NCBI RefSeq assembly: GCF_001544475.1
Contig: NZ_FCNW02000013.1
Coordinates: 62,001 to 126,000, forward strand
Length of the DNA: 64,000 nucleotides
Direction of reading: 5' to 3'
Source: Caballeronia humi
GTDB lineage: Bacteria > Pseudomonadota > Gammaproteobacteria > Burkholderiales > Burkholderiaceae
The notes beneath the pieces are model-generated. The model saw nothing but the letters and a program-made list of their open reading frames with translations, had not been told where the DNA came from and searched no databases. A program made the translations under genes and the position numbers. Of the stretch, positions 35,949-45,314 are shown piece by piece. The number at the start of each line of letters is the position of its first letter. The first letter of the stretch is position 1.

Positions 35949-36323
35949 ATGAACCATACGAGACTTCTTTCGCTTCTTCTCGCCTGCGCGTTCGCGGCTG
36001 GTGCGAGCGGCTGCTTCAAGCCGCCGCGCGGCATGCCCAACGAGACGGTCATCAGCTACGACGGCCACGGAGCCGTGCCGCCCGACTGCGCGAGCCTGGC
36101 GCAACCTTCGCTTTTGACGGACGGCGGCATTCGCCGCCCGAGCATGCAATGGGGCTGCGCGACTTACACGAATCTCGCGGCGCAACTGGCGCACCCCGAG
36201 GACATCGTGAAGCCGCAAACGCTCGGCCCGGCCGATGCCGCCGTCGCAGCGAGCGCAGTGCGCCGTTATGAACTGGGTCGCGTGATTCCGCTCGACGCCA
36301 CGACGTCGCGCGATTCCAAGTAA
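35949..36323 (+). CDS. CpaD-like Flp pilus lipoprotein
   Basis: A 124-residue lipoprotein with the lipobox GASGC. The segment WGCATYTNLAAQLAHPEDIVKP and the following GPADAAVAASAVRRYE are typical of CpaD proteins, which assist secretin assembly. It is shorter than alphaproteobacterial CpaD and keeps little more than that region. It lies between the secretin and tadZ genes. Confidence 0.82.
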   Translation: MNHTRLLSLLLACAFAAGASGCFKPPRGMPNETVISYDGHGAVPPDCASLAQPSLLTDGGIRRPSMQWGCATYTNLAAQLAHPEDIVKPQTLGPADAAVAASAVRRYELGRVIPLDATTSRDSK

Positions 36324-36348
36324 CGCGCCACATTCGAAGAAGAACACA

Positions 36349-37569
36349 ATGAGCACGACAGAACTGAGTTTCCTCAAGCCGAAGACCGGAGTGCGGATCG
36401 CCGATTTCATCGCGTTCGTCGCGGATCGCAAGACCGAGCAGGTGCTGAAGACCTTCGTGCTCGAACAGGCGATGCCGCACGCGCATATCGCGATCGGCAA
36501 CGTCGACGATGCGATCGCGCACCTGTCCAAGATCGAGCGCTCGCCGCTTTTCCTGCTCGTCGACCTGCAGGATTCGGTGATGCCGCTCTCGGACCTCGGG
36601 CGCCTTGCGGAAGTCTGCGAGCCGTCGGTGCAAGTGGTGGCGCTCGGCGAACGCAACGACGTGGGCCTTTTTCGCAGTCTGCTCAAGATCGGCGTGCGCG
36701 ACTATCTGGTCAAGCCGCTGACGGTCGAACTGCTCAAGCGCACGGTGAACGTGTCGGAGGGCAAGGTGAGCCCGGTGACGCTCGCGCGCGCGGGCAAGAC
36801 CATCGCGTTCGCCGGCACGCGCGGCGGCGTGGGCGTAACGACGCTCGGCCTGAATCTCGCGCGTCACCTCGCCGAGGACACCCACCGGCGCGTCGCCTAC
36901 GTCGACCTGAATCTGCACGGCGGCGCCGCGAACGGCATGCTCGGCATGCAGAGCAACAACGGCCTGATCGACGTGCTGCAAAACGTGCGGCGGCTCGATC
37001 CGCAATACGTGGAGCGCACGCTGGTCGCGAAGGGCAGCCGCCTGTATGTGCTCTCCGCCGATCTCGACTACGGCACCGCGAAGGACTTCGAGCCGGGCGC
37101 CTTGACGCGCGTGATCGAGTTGCTGTGCGACAGCTTCCACTACGTGATCCTCGATGTCGGCAATCCCGCCGATACGCTCGCGCAGGAAGCCTTCGATCAT
37201 GCGTCGCGCGTCTACCTCGTGGTGGACCGCTCCGTGCATTCGACGCGCGAGACGATCCGCCTTCTGCGCTACATCGAAGACCGCGACAACAATCCGCCGA
37301 CCTCGCTCCTCCTGAACAACCCGAACGCCGCGACCGCGGGCAAGGTGCAGCCGACCGACTTCATGTCGGCCGTCGGACGCACGGTGCTGCACGAAGTGCA
37401 GTTCGAATCGAAGGCGATCGCCACCGCCGAAAACCTCGGCGAGGCGCCGCTCGAAAAATCGCCGACGGGCTTCAATCAGGCTATCGCGCGCATCGCGAGC
37501 GACCTCACCGGACAACACGCGGCAGCCGATCGCACGTTCCTCCAGAAGCTCAAGCTGAGGAGGAAATAA
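36349..37569 (+). CDS. tadZ: Pilus polar localisation ATPase TadZ/CpaE
   Basis: A 406-residue protein with an N-terminal receiver-like domain (about 1-130; KIGVRDYLVKPL near its end) and a C-terminal ParA/MinD-like ATPase. The P-loop reads GTRGGVGVTTL, lacking the usual MinD lysine before TT, as is common in TadZ. It positions the secretion machine at the pole. Its stop codon overlaps the tadA start by one base. Confidence 0.93.
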   Translation: MSTTELSFLKPKTGVRIADFIAFVADRKTEQVLKTFVLEQAMPHAHIAIGNVDDAIAHLSKIERSPLFLLVDLQDSVMPLSDLGRLAEVCEPSVQVVALGERNDVGLFRSLLKIGVRDYLVKPLTVELLKRTVNVSEGKVSPVTLARAGKTIAFAGTRGGVGVTTLGLNLARHLAEDTHRRVAYVDLNLHGGAANGMLGMQSNNGLIDVLQNVRRLDPQYVERTLVAKGSRLYVLSADLDYGTAKDFEPGALTRVIELLCDSFHYVILDVGNPADTLAQEAFDHASRVYLVVDRSVHSTRETIRLLRYIEDRDNNPPTSLLLNNPNAATAGKVQPTDFMSAVGRTVLHEVQFESKAIATAENLGEAPLEKSPTGFNQAIARIASDLTGQHAAADRTFLQKLKLRRK

Positions 37570-38993
37570 TGTTCGGGCAAAAGCAGGCTTCCAGGCCGCA
37601 GCCGGCGATCGATCCCTCCGTCGTGGCGCAGGCAGGCGCCGCGCTCGCGCCGGCCGAGCCGGCACCCGCCGCACCCGCTCAACCGGTCGCGCCGCCTGCG
37701 TCCCGTTCGGCGGCGCCGGAAGGCAACGAGACGCTGGTCCGCTCCGACCTCTTCAAGCTGATCCGCAACGGCGTGTTCAGCGCGATGAACGCGTCGGCGG
37801 CGGTCGGCAAGACGCGCGAGCAGATGAAGCCCGCCGTCGAGCAGCTCGTGCTGGAAGTCGCCGAACGCGAGCGGCTGAACATCACGCTGTCGGAGCAGGG
37901 GCAGATCGTCGGGGAATTGCTCAACGACATGTTCGGCCTCGGCCCCATCGAGCCGCTTCTCGCCGACGAAACCATCACCGACGTGCTCGTGAACGGTCCC
38001 GATCAGGTCTATGTGGAACGCCACGGCCGGCTCGAACTGACGTCGTGCAAGTTCCGCGACAACACGCACGTGATCAACGTCGCGCAGCGCATCGCGGCGG
38101 GCGTGGGGCGCCGCGTCGACGAAAGCAGCCCGATGGTCGATGCGCGTCTCGCCGACGGCAGCCGGGTCAACGTCGTGCTGCCGCCGCTCGCGATCCACGG
38201 CGCGTCGATCTCCATTCGTAAGTTTTCGAAGCGCAACATCACGCTGCACCGGATGGCGCAGCAGGGCAACATGTCCCAGGCAATGGCGAACGTGCTCAAG
38301 CTGGCGAGCACGTGCCGGCTGAACGTGATCGTATCGGGCGGTACGGGCTCGGGCAAGACGACGCTGCTCAACGCGCTGTCGCACTTCATCGGTCTGGGCG
38401 AGCGCACCGTGACGATCGAGGACGCGGCCGAACTCCAACTCGTACAGCCGCACGTCGTGAGCCTGGAAACGCGGCCGGAGAATGCCGAAGGACTCGGCGC
38501 CGTCACGCAGCGCGACCTCGTGCGCAATGCGCTGCGGATGCGTCCTGATCGCATCATCCTCGGCGAAACGCGCGGCCCCGAAGCCTTCGACGTGCTGCAG
38601 GCGATGAACACCGGCCACGACGGCTCGATGACGACGATCCACGCGAACACGCCGCGCGACGGCATCACACGTCTGGAAAGCATGGTGATGATGGCGAACG
38701 GCAACCTGCCGCTGCTGTCGATCCGCCGGCAGATCGCGAGCGCGGTGCATCTGATCGTGCAAATCGAACGGATGCGTGACGGCATGCGGCGCGTGACGCG
38801 CATCACCGAGCTCGTTGGCATGGAAGGCGACGTGATCATCACGCAGGATCTCTTCACGTTCCGCTACGACGCGAGCGCGTATAGCGAGGAAGTGAAGGGC
38901 ACGTATGAATCGGCATCGGTGCGGCCGGCGTTCTCCGCGCGCGCCGCGTACTACGGCCTCGAAGCCGCCTTGCTCGAAGCAATGACGCCATGA
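37569..38993 (+). CDS. tadA: Flp pilus motor ATPase TadA/CpaF
   Basis: A 474-residue VirB11/PilT-type hexameric ATPase that powers pilus extension and retraction. Walker A is GGTGSGKTT, the Asp box is ERTVTIEDAAELQL, Walker B is RIILGETRGPEA and the His box is GSMTTIHANTP. The N-terminal 60 residues are Pro/Ala-rich and disordered. It overlaps tadB by 4 bp. Confidence 0.96.
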   Translation: MFGQKQASRPQPAIDPSVVAQAGAALAPAEPAPAAPAQPVAPPASRSAAPEGNETLVRSDLFKLIRNGVFSAMNASAAVGKTREQMKPAVEQLVLEVAERERLNITLSEQGQIVGELLNDMFGLGPIEPLLADETITDVLVNGPDQVYVERHGRLELTSCKFRDNTHVINVAQRIAAGVGRRVDESSPMVDARLADGSRVNVVLPPLAIHGASISIRKFSKRNITLHRMAQQGNMSQAMANVLKLASTCRLNVIVSGGTGSGKTTLLNALSHFIGLGERTVTIEDAAELQLVQPHVVSLETRPENAEGLGAVTQRDLVRNALRMRPDRIILGETRGPEAFDVLQAMNTGHDGSMTTIHANTPRDGITRLESMVMMANGNLPLLSIRRQIASAVHLIVQIERMRDGMRRVTRITELVGMEGDVIITQDLFTFRYDASAYSEEVKGTYESASVRPAFSARAAYYGLEAALLEAMTP

Positions 38994-39964
38994 ATCTCGT
39001 CAACCTCATCACGATCTGTTCGTTCATCGGCGTGATCCTGCTCGGCGTGATGTGGCTGACCGTGCAGGACATGCGCAACCACCAGCCGCATGCACGCATC
39101 CGCACGCGCATGCAGCAGTCGTTCGTGACACAGGTCGTGCGCGGCAAGGAAGGCGGCAAGGCCGACCACGATCTCTTCAAGGTGAGCCGCCACGACAACA
39201 TCCTGAGCCGCTGGTTCGGCCCAAAACTCGTGCGCCTGAAGACGGTCGCGGCCGCGCGCGGCGTGCAGATCGTGATCGGCGCGGGAATCGTGGGCGAAAT
39301 CGTCGCGCTGCTGATGGTGCACTTCATGCCGCTGCCCGATTTCGCCACGCCGCTGCTCACGCTCGGACTGCCGGCGGCTGCCGTCGTGCAGGCGTACCGC
39401 TTTCTCGTCGACCGCTTCCGCAAGCGCTTTCTCGATGCCTTCCCCGACGTGATCGATCTGATCGTGCGGGCCGTGCGCGCGGGCGTGCCGGTGACGCAGG
39501 TGATTGCCTCGGCGGCGAGCGAATGTCCCGAGCCGTTGCGCACCGAGTTCAAGCTGATGGGCGACTCGCTGCAGGTCGGGCTCGATCTCGAAGAAGTGCT
39601 CGCGGTGGCGGTGCGCCGCATCCAGGTCGCCGACTTCTCGTTCTTTTGCGTGTGTCTTTTGCTGCAGCGCGAAACCGGCGGGCAACTCGGCGAGACGCTG
39701 GAAAACCTCGCGGGAATCGTGCGCACGCGCCGCGAGATTCGCCAGAAGACGAAGGCGCTGACGGGCGAAGCGCGCATCACGACGAAGATCCTCGCGGCGA
39801 TCCCGGTCGTCATCATGCTCTCGATGTACTTCGCCAACCACGACTACCTGATGGTCCTGTTCGACACGGAAGCAGGCAACAAGCTGCTGACGTTCGGCGT
39901 CATTTCGATCGTGATGGGCATCGTCGTGATCACCAAGATGTCCAAACTCGATACCTCGCGCTGA
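38990..39964 (+). CDS. tadB: Inner-membrane platform protein TadB
   Basis: A 324-residue GspF-type membrane protein. One N-terminal helix is followed by a cytoplasmic helical bundle (FPDVIDLIVRAVRAGVPVTQVI) and two or three C-terminal helices. With TadC it forms the platform turned by the TadA ATPase. Confidence 0.94.
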   Translation: MNLVNLITICSFIGVILLGVMWLTVQDMRNHQPHARIRTRMQQSFVTQVVRGKEGGKADHDLFKVSRHDNILSRWFGPKLVRLKTVAAARGVQIVIGAGIVGEIVALLMVHFMPLPDFATPLLTLGLPAAAVVQAYRFLVDRFRKRFLDAFPDVIDLIVRAVRAGVPVTQVIASAASECPEPLRTEFKLMGDSLQVGLDLEEVLAVAVRRIQVADFSFFCVCLLLQRETGGQLGETLENLAGIVRTRREIRQKTKALTGEARITTKILAAIPVVIMLSMYFANHDYLMVLFDTEAGNKLLTFGVISIVMGIVVITKMSKLDTSR

Positions 39965-39971
39965 TACCACG

Positions 39972-40934
39972 ATGACGCAAGACAACGCCGAAACACTGAT
40001 CAACCTGCTGATGCTGTTCGCCCTGTTCGCGGTGCTGGCCGTGTGGTGGGCGACGAAGCACGGCGGACGGCGTGGCCGGATCGCGGAGCGCGCGCGTCTT
40101 GCCGCGCTCACGCATCGCAGCGATCGCGCGGAACTCGAAGATGCCAGCGAGGACGTAGGCTTTCGCACGCGACTTTTGCGCCGGCTCGCGCGAATCGGCG
40201 ACAAGATTCCGCTCTTCGATGCCAAGTACCGGTTGAAGCTGCAAAAGCAAATGGTGCGCAGCGGCTATCGCAGCAACGTGGCCGTCTCGATCCTGCTCGC
40301 GGTCAAGTTTTGCGTCGGGTTGATCTGCGCGGCGCTTACCGTGATGATGGGCTCGCACATTCCGATGATCGGCGAGTATCCGGCGGCGCGCGGCATTGCG
40401 ATGCTGATGGTGTTCATCGTCGGCATGATTCTGCCGGAGTACGTGGTCGCGTTTCGCGCGGCGCGCCGCCGCAAGGCGATGGCGGGGTGCCTGCCCGATG
40501 CGCTCGACCTGCTCGTGATCTGCACCAACGCGGGCAACAGCCTCGGCGTAAGTATCCGGCGCGTCGCGGACGAACTGAAGTCGATCTGCCCGCCGCTCTC
40601 CGACGAATTCTCGCTCACCGCCGACGAGCTCAAGCTCTCCGGCGACAGCACGCGCGCACTCCAGGCGCTTGCCGAACGCATCGACCTGCCGTCGATCCGC
40701 GCGCTCATATCCACGCTCACCCAGTCGATGCGCTACGGCACGCCGATCACGCAGGCACTGCGCACGCTCTCGCGCACCGAGCGGCTCGCGCATATCGTTT
40801 CGCTCGAAGAAAAGGCCGCGAAGCTCGCACCGAAGATGGTCGTGCCGATGATGCTTTTCATTCTCCCCGCGATCATCGCGATCGCAGCCGGCCCGGCCGT
40901 CATCCAACTTCTCGCTTTCGTCGCGGGGCAATAA
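39972..40934 (+). CDS. tadC: Inner-membrane platform protein TadC
   Basis: A 320-residue GspF-type membrane protein with the same layout as TadB (LPDALDLLVICTNAGNSLGVSIRRVADEL). The C-terminal hydrophobic segment (KMVVPMMLFILPAIIAIAAGPAVIQL) closes the protein. It is the TadB partner, 7 bp downstream. Confidence 0.94.
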   Translation: MTQDNAETLINLLMLFALFAVLAVWWATKHGGRRGRIAERARLAALTHRSDRAELEDASEDVGFRTRLLRRLARIGDKIPLFDAKYRLKLQKQMVRSGYRSNVAVSILLAVKFCVGLICAALTVMMGSHIPMIGEYPAARGIAMLMVFIVGMILPEYVVAFRAARRRKAMAGCLPDALDLLVICTNAGNSLGVSIRRVADELKSICPPLSDEFSLTADELKLSGDSTRALQALAERIDLPSIRALISTLTQSMRYGTPITQALRTLSRTERLAHIVSLEEKAAKLAPKMVVPMMLFILPAIIAIAAGPAVIQLLAFVAGQ

Positions 40935-40936
40935 CA

Positions 40937-41794
40937 ATGAACTCAACCGAACTTTTCCGCCGTGTCGTGACGCTGGCCTGCGGCGCATCGATCGCGCTCG
41001 CATTCGCCGCCTGCACGACGACGACCCGCCAGGTCTCCGATAGCGCCCGGCCCATCACGCGCAACACGGCGCCGAGCACGATAAGCGAACTGCGTATCGC
41101 GGATACGGCGCTCGATTCCGGCAATCTCGAACTCGCGACGAGCCTCTTCGAGAAGGCCGTGCAGGCCGATCCGAAGTCCGTGGCGGGCCTGACCGGACTC
41201 GGCAACACGCTCTATGCGGTGGGCGATTTCACGCGCGCCGGTGTCTACTATCAGCGCGCGAGCCAGAGCGATCCGAACGCGACGGCACCCCTCATCGGCA
41301 TCGCGCGCGTGGCGATCCATCAGCGCCGCTTTGATGATGCCATCGCGACGTACAAGCGCGTGCTGACCGTCTCGCCGAACGATCCTTTGGCCGCCGCGGG
41401 CCTCGGCGCCGCGCTCGATTTGCAAGGCGATCACGCGCTCGCGCAGTCGGTGCTGCGCCAGGCGCTCAAGACCAATCCTGGAGATCCGGTGCTGAGCGTG
41501 AACCTCGGCTTGTCGCTGATTCTCGCCGGCAATCCGCGCGAAGGCGCGAACGTGCTGCTCGACGTGACGCGCTATCCGGCGGCGCCGCCGCAGGCACGGC
41601 AGAATCTCGCGCTCGCGTACGGCCTGCTCGGTAATACGGAAGCGGCGGCGGAAATCCTCTCGCACGATCTGCCGAAGGCGTCGGTGCAGGACAACCTGCG
41701 CTACTACGAAATCCAGCGCACGCGCATGACGCAGCCTTCCGCGCAGGCGACGCCCGCCACGGTCGCAGCGATTCCCGTCGCAAGCGTGCGATGA
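40937..41794 (+). CDS. tadD: TPR lipoprotein TadD
   Basis: A 285-residue lipoprotein with the lipobox AFAAC and about five tetratricopeptide repeats (for example SGNLELATSLFEKAVQADPK). TadD helps secretin assembly at the outer membrane. The start at 40937 lies just after the tadC stop and gives a clean signal peptide. It overlaps tadE by 4 bp. Confidence 0.92.
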   Translation: MNSTELFRRVVTLACGASIALAFAACTTTTRQVSDSARPITRNTAPSTISELRIADTALDSGNLELATSLFEKAVQADPKSVAGLTGLGNTLYAVGDFTRAGVYYQRASQSDPNATAPLIGIARVAIHQRRFDDAIATYKRVLTVSPNDPLAAAGLGAALDLQGDHALAQSVLRQALKTNPGDPVLSVNLGLSLILAGNPREGANVLLDVTRYPAAPPQARQNLALAYGLLGNTEAAAEILSHDLPKASVQDNLRYYEIQRTRMTQPSAQATPATVAAIPVASVR

Positions 41795-42288
41795 AGATGA
41801 AGCCGCTCCTCGACCGGTGCCGCCAGGACTTCCTCCCGCGCATCGCACGCGACAGCCGGGGCATGTCGTCCATCGAATTCGCGCTCGTCGGGCCGGTCGT
41901 GATCTTCCTGACGCTCGGCACGGTGGAACTCGCGCTCGACATGATCGTCGATGCGTCGGTGCAGATCGCGGCGCAGGCGGCCTCGCGCGTCGGGCTGACG
42001 ACCGTCGATCCCGCAAGCGGCACGCGTGCCGACCAGGCGAAGCGCATCGTGATGGCCATCGTGGGCCGCTGGCAGAACATCGGCGGCACGGTGAGTATCT
42101 CCACGCTCAACTATGGCACCTACAGCAACGTCGGCACGAGCAACTATCAGGCGAACATGGGCAATCTCGGCGATGTCGTGTCATACAACATCGCCGTGAC
42201 CATTCCAGGTTTCTCGGGCATTCCAAAGCTTTTTGGCGTGAAGTCGATGACGTTCCAACGCAACTATCTCGTGCAAAACGAAAAATGA
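41791..42288 (+). CDS. tadE: Minor pseudopilin TadE
   Basis: A 165-residue TadE-like protein: a basic N-terminus, then GMSSIEFALVGPVVIFLTLGTVELALDM, the TadE helix with conserved Glu, then a small periplasmic domain. It is processed by TadV in studied systems. It overlaps tadF by 4 bp. Confidence 0.92.
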   Translation: MKMKPLLDRCRQDFLPRIARDSRGMSSIEFALVGPVVIFLTLGTVELALDMIVDASVQIAAQAASRVGLTTVDPASGTRADQAKRIVMAIVGRWQNIGGTVSISTLNYGTYSNVGTSNYQANMGNLGDVVSYNIAVTIPGFSGIPKLFGVKSMTFQRNYLVQNEK

Positions 42289-42959
42289 AAAGCACGTCCG
42301 AAAACACACCGCCTCGGCCGTTCATGCGTCGCTTCGTGCACCGCTTCTGGCGCTCCGAACGCGGCAGCGTGGCGATCGAATTCGTGATCGTCGTTCCCCT
42401 TATGCTGCTCGTGCTGCTCGGCTTCACGGAGCTGTATCTTTACATGCGCGCGGTGAGCATCGTGGAACGCACGGCGTTCACGCTCGCCGATTCGATCGGC
42501 CAGATGCAGCAGGTCATCGACGACACTTCGACCAGTAACTCGAACACCCTCGGCTCGATCTGGAAGGCGGCCACGCTGATCGCGGCGCCCAATACGCTGC
42601 AGGCGAAGGGCGGGGTCGTCGTGACCTCCGTGTGCGACCAGACGACCGGCTGCACGACGCCGCTCACGACGCCCGCCCAGTCGTGGGGAGCGGGCACGCC
42701 GCAGATCACGTGGCAGCGCAAGGCACCGTGGGCGGCTTCCGGCATGACCTCGCGCGTCACGTCCACTAACATCCTGCCGAAGACTTGGCCATTTCGCAGC
42801 GGCGACTCGGCGATCGTGGTTGAAGTGTTCTACACGTACACGCCGTTCGCGATGACCGCGCCGTTCTGGACAAAAGCCCCCGGCACGCAGACGATTTACA
42901 CGCGCGTCTACGTGCGCCAGCGCGACGGCCAGCCGCTGTTGCTCAAGGCGGCGTCATGA
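42285..42959 (+). CDS. tadF: Minor pseudopilin TadF
   Basis: A 224-residue TadE/F-like protein with SVAIEFVIVVPLMLLVLLGF near residue 30 and a longer periplasmic domain containing a disulfide candidate (VCDQTTGC). Position between tadE and tadG and its size fit TadF. Confidence 0.87.
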   Translation: MKSTSENTPPRPFMRRFVHRFWRSERGSVAIEFVIVVPLMLLVLLGFTELYLYMRAVSIVERTAFTLADSIGQMQQVIDDTSTSNSNTLGSIWKAATLIAAPNTLQAKGGVVVTSVCDQTTGCTTPLTTPAQSWGAGTPQITWQRKAPWAASGMTSRVTSTNILPKTWPFRSGDSAIVVEVFYTYTPFAMTAPFWTKAPGTQTIYTRVYVRQRDGQPLLLKAAS

Positions 42960-44716
42960 GGAAAGCCGCAACGAAAACGCTCTTCAAAGGCGACGATGGC
43001 GCCGTCACGATGTTGTTCGCGGTGTGCGCGAGCCTGATGATCGGCTCGATGGCGACCACGATGGACATGATCCACTACGAAATGACGCAGGCGCGCATGC
43101 AGATGGCGCTCGACGTCGCGACGCTCTCGGCGGGTGCCGATCTCTCGCACTACGCCACGACGACCGGCACCGATCTCGCGAACTGGCAGAAGGACGCGCG
43201 CGCCTACTACGACGCCAACATGCCGAAGGGTTATCTCGACCTCGTGATGCCCGACAACAAGTTCGTCCCGACGGTCACCGGCTCGCCCGCGACGGGGCAG
43301 ACGATCAAGCTGTCGGCGTCCGGTTCGATGCCGCTGATGGCGCCGTACATCTTCGGCAGCGACACGACGGGCGGCTCGGGCAACGGCACTGGCACGGGCG
43401 ACATGCCGACGGTGGGCACCGTCACGGCGTCGAACGCGGCGCTGCGCCTGCCGAAGAGCACGCTCGAACTCGTCATGGTGCTCGACAACACCGGCTCGAT
43501 GTCCGACTACGCGAGCAGCGACAAGACGCAGGGCACGAAGATCGCGGGGCTGCGCGCCGCGGCGTCGAACCTCGTGACGGCGCTCTTCAATCAATCGTCG
43601 AACGATTCTTACGTCGGCCTCGTGCCGTTCACGACGATGGTGAACGTCAGCAACTCGCTGAATTCGGGCGGAAGCTGGCTCACGCCGTCGTTCACTTACA
43701 ATCCGCTGAACGTCTCGCTCGCGGACAATGCCAAGGTCACGCAATCGGGTTGGGACGGCTGCCCGGTCGAGCCGCGCGACGCGTCGGGCAACCTGTATCC
43801 GAAGGCCTACGCGCCGAAGAGCGTGCCGGGCTTCACGCCGTTCTACTACAACGTGCCGAGTACGGGCTTCAAGGTCACGACCTACGACAACAGTAGTAGT
43901 TGCAAGGTGGTCAGCACCACGACCAACATGGGCGGCCCGCTCACGCTGCAGAACAACGGCTCGCTGACGTACTGCGGCACGAAGAACGGCTCGACGATCG
44001 CAAGCGCCTGGGGCCAGCCGAGCACGAACAGCCCCGCGACCACGACGGTCTACCAGAACGGCAATACGAACACGACCGGGTCGAGTAACGGCCCCTGCGG
44101 CATCGAGCCCGCGACTTTCCTCACGCGCGATTCGAAAGCGCTCACGGCTTCCATCGGCCGGATGCAGGCGGCGGGCTCGACGATCATTCCGACCGGCTTG
44201 CTGTGGGGCTGGCGCATGCTGTCGTCGGACTGGTCGAACGCCGTGGCGGGCAGCGGCAACGGCTGGATCTCGACGGATTCCACGCTGCCGAGGCCGGAAA
44301 CCACGCAGGCGCTGCAGCGCGTCGCGATCGTTCTGACCGATGGCCAGAACGATCCGGGCAGCGCGAGCGGCATCATGCCGATGCCGTCGTTCAACGGCTT
44401 GTCGGGCGTCGGCAACAACGTGCTCCAGGCACCGACGCTCACGCGCACGAACGGCACGTCGCTCGTGAACGGGTCGATGTCGTCGGTGACGGACATCAAC
44501 GCGTTCCAGCTCGGTGTCTGCACGGCGATGAAGAACAGCGGCATCATCGTCTACGCGATCACGTTCGGCTCGGACGCGTCGAGCGGCGTCGCGCAGCAGG
44601 TGATGCAGTCCTGCGCGTCGCCGGGCAACTACTATCACGCGCCGACCAACGCCACGCTCGATCAGATCTTCCAGCAGATCGCGGGCAATCTCGGCATCCT
44701 GCGGCTCGTGCAATGA
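42956..44716 (+). CDS. tadG: TadG, von Willebrand factor A-domain pilus protein
   Basis: A 586-residue protein with an N-terminal membrane helix (AVTMLFAVCASLMIGSMATT) and a large surface/periplasmic part. The vWA metal site is LVMVLDNTGSMSDYA (near residues 175-190), later supported by VAIVLTDGQND. Long Ser/Thr/Asn/Gly-rich inserts sit inside the vWA domain. TadG anchors or caps the pilus machine. It ends the locus, followed by a hairpin. Confidence 0.93.
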   Translation: MRKAATKTLFKGDDGAVTMLFAVCASLMIGSMATTMDMIHYEMTQARMQMALDVATLSAGADLSHYATTTGTDLANWQKDARAYYDANMPKGYLDLVMPDNKFVPTVTGSPATGQTIKLSASGSMPLMAPYIFGSDTTGGSGNGTGTGDMPTVGTVTASNAALRLPKSTLELVMVLDNTGSMSDYASSDKTQGTKIAGLRAAASNLVTALFNQSSNDSYVGLVPFTTMVNVSNSLNSGGSWLTPSFTYNPLNVSLADNAKVTQSGWDGCPVEPRDASGNLYPKAYAPKSVPGFTPFYYNVPSTGFKVTTYDNSSSCKVVSTTTNMGGPLTLQNNGSLTYCGTKNGSTIASAWGQPSTNSPATTTVYQNGNTNTTGSSNGPCGIEPATFLTRDSKALTASIGRMQAAGSTIIPTGLLWGWRMLSSDWSNAVAGSGNGWISTDSTLPRPETTQALQRVAIVLTDGQNDPGSASGIMPMPSFNGLSGVGNNVLQAPTLTRTNGTSLVNGSMSSVTDINAFQLGVCTAMKNSGIIVYAITFGSDASSGVAQQVMQSCASPGNYYHAPTNATLDQIFQQIAGNLGILRLVQ

Positions 44717-44722
44717 AGCCCA

Positions 44723-44748
44723 GTGCCCGCGATGAAAGTCGCGGGCAC
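44723..44748 (+). terminator. Hairpin terminator after tadG
   Basis: GTGCCCGCGA (44723-44732) pairs perfectly with 44739-44748 around a 6-nt loop. The following tract is only moderately T-rich. Confidence 0.65.
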
Positions 44749-44804
44749 GTGTGTTGCTGTGCTGTTCGGTGCAAGTCAACCTGAACTCTTCAAGGAGAGT
44801 CGAC

Positions 44805-45314
44805 ATGCCCGAGAAGAAAACCGTGGAGCGCGCCCACGCCGCCAAGCGCGCAGGCAAATCGCCGAGCACGCAGGCCGGCGCCTTCGTCAAGGAACAGATC
44901 GACCATATTCGCGAAGGCAAGCATGGCGCGAAGTCGGCCAAGCAGGCGATCGCGATCGGCCTGTCGGAAGCGCGGCGCTCAGGCGTCGGCGTGAAGGCGC
45001 CGAAGAAAGGCACCACCTCCGAAGCCACGCGCAAGAAGGCCATGAAGGACACCGCCGCGGGCCAGCACAAGACGAAGAAGAGCGCGAGCACGGAGTCTAA
45101 GAGCAAACGCTCGACCGTCGCGACGCGCGTGCTAAAGCGCGAGGGCACGCAGGCGGCATCGCATACCGCGTTGTCGCGGCAGGCGCATGCAAGCGCATCG
45201 CGCCGTTCCGCTGCCGACCGTTCCGCCGCCGCGAAGAAGGGTTGGGCGACGCGCCGCAAGGCCGCTGCCGCGAAGGGCGCGAGCGGGTCAGGCCGACGGC
45301 ACGCGTCCCGCTGA
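44805..45314 (+). CDS. Basic Lys/Ala-rich protein (DUF6496-like)
   Basis: A 169-residue strongly basic protein. The N-terminal half has a conserved-looking core (FVKEQIDHIREGKHGAKSAK followed by AIAIGLSEARRSG); the C-terminal half is Lys/Ser/Ala-rich and histone-H1-like. AAGGAGA precedes the ATG. DNA or RNA binding is inferred from charge only. Its last 27 bases overlap the convergent LysR gene. Confidence 0.8.
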   Translation: MPEKKTVERAHAAKRAGKSPSTQAGAFVKEQIDHIREGKHGAKSAKQAIAIGLSEARRSGVGVKAPKKGTTSEATRKKAMKDTAAGQHKTKKSASTESKSKRSTVATRVLKREGTQAASHTALSRQAHASASRRSAADRSAAAKKGWATRRKAAAAKGASGSGRRHASR

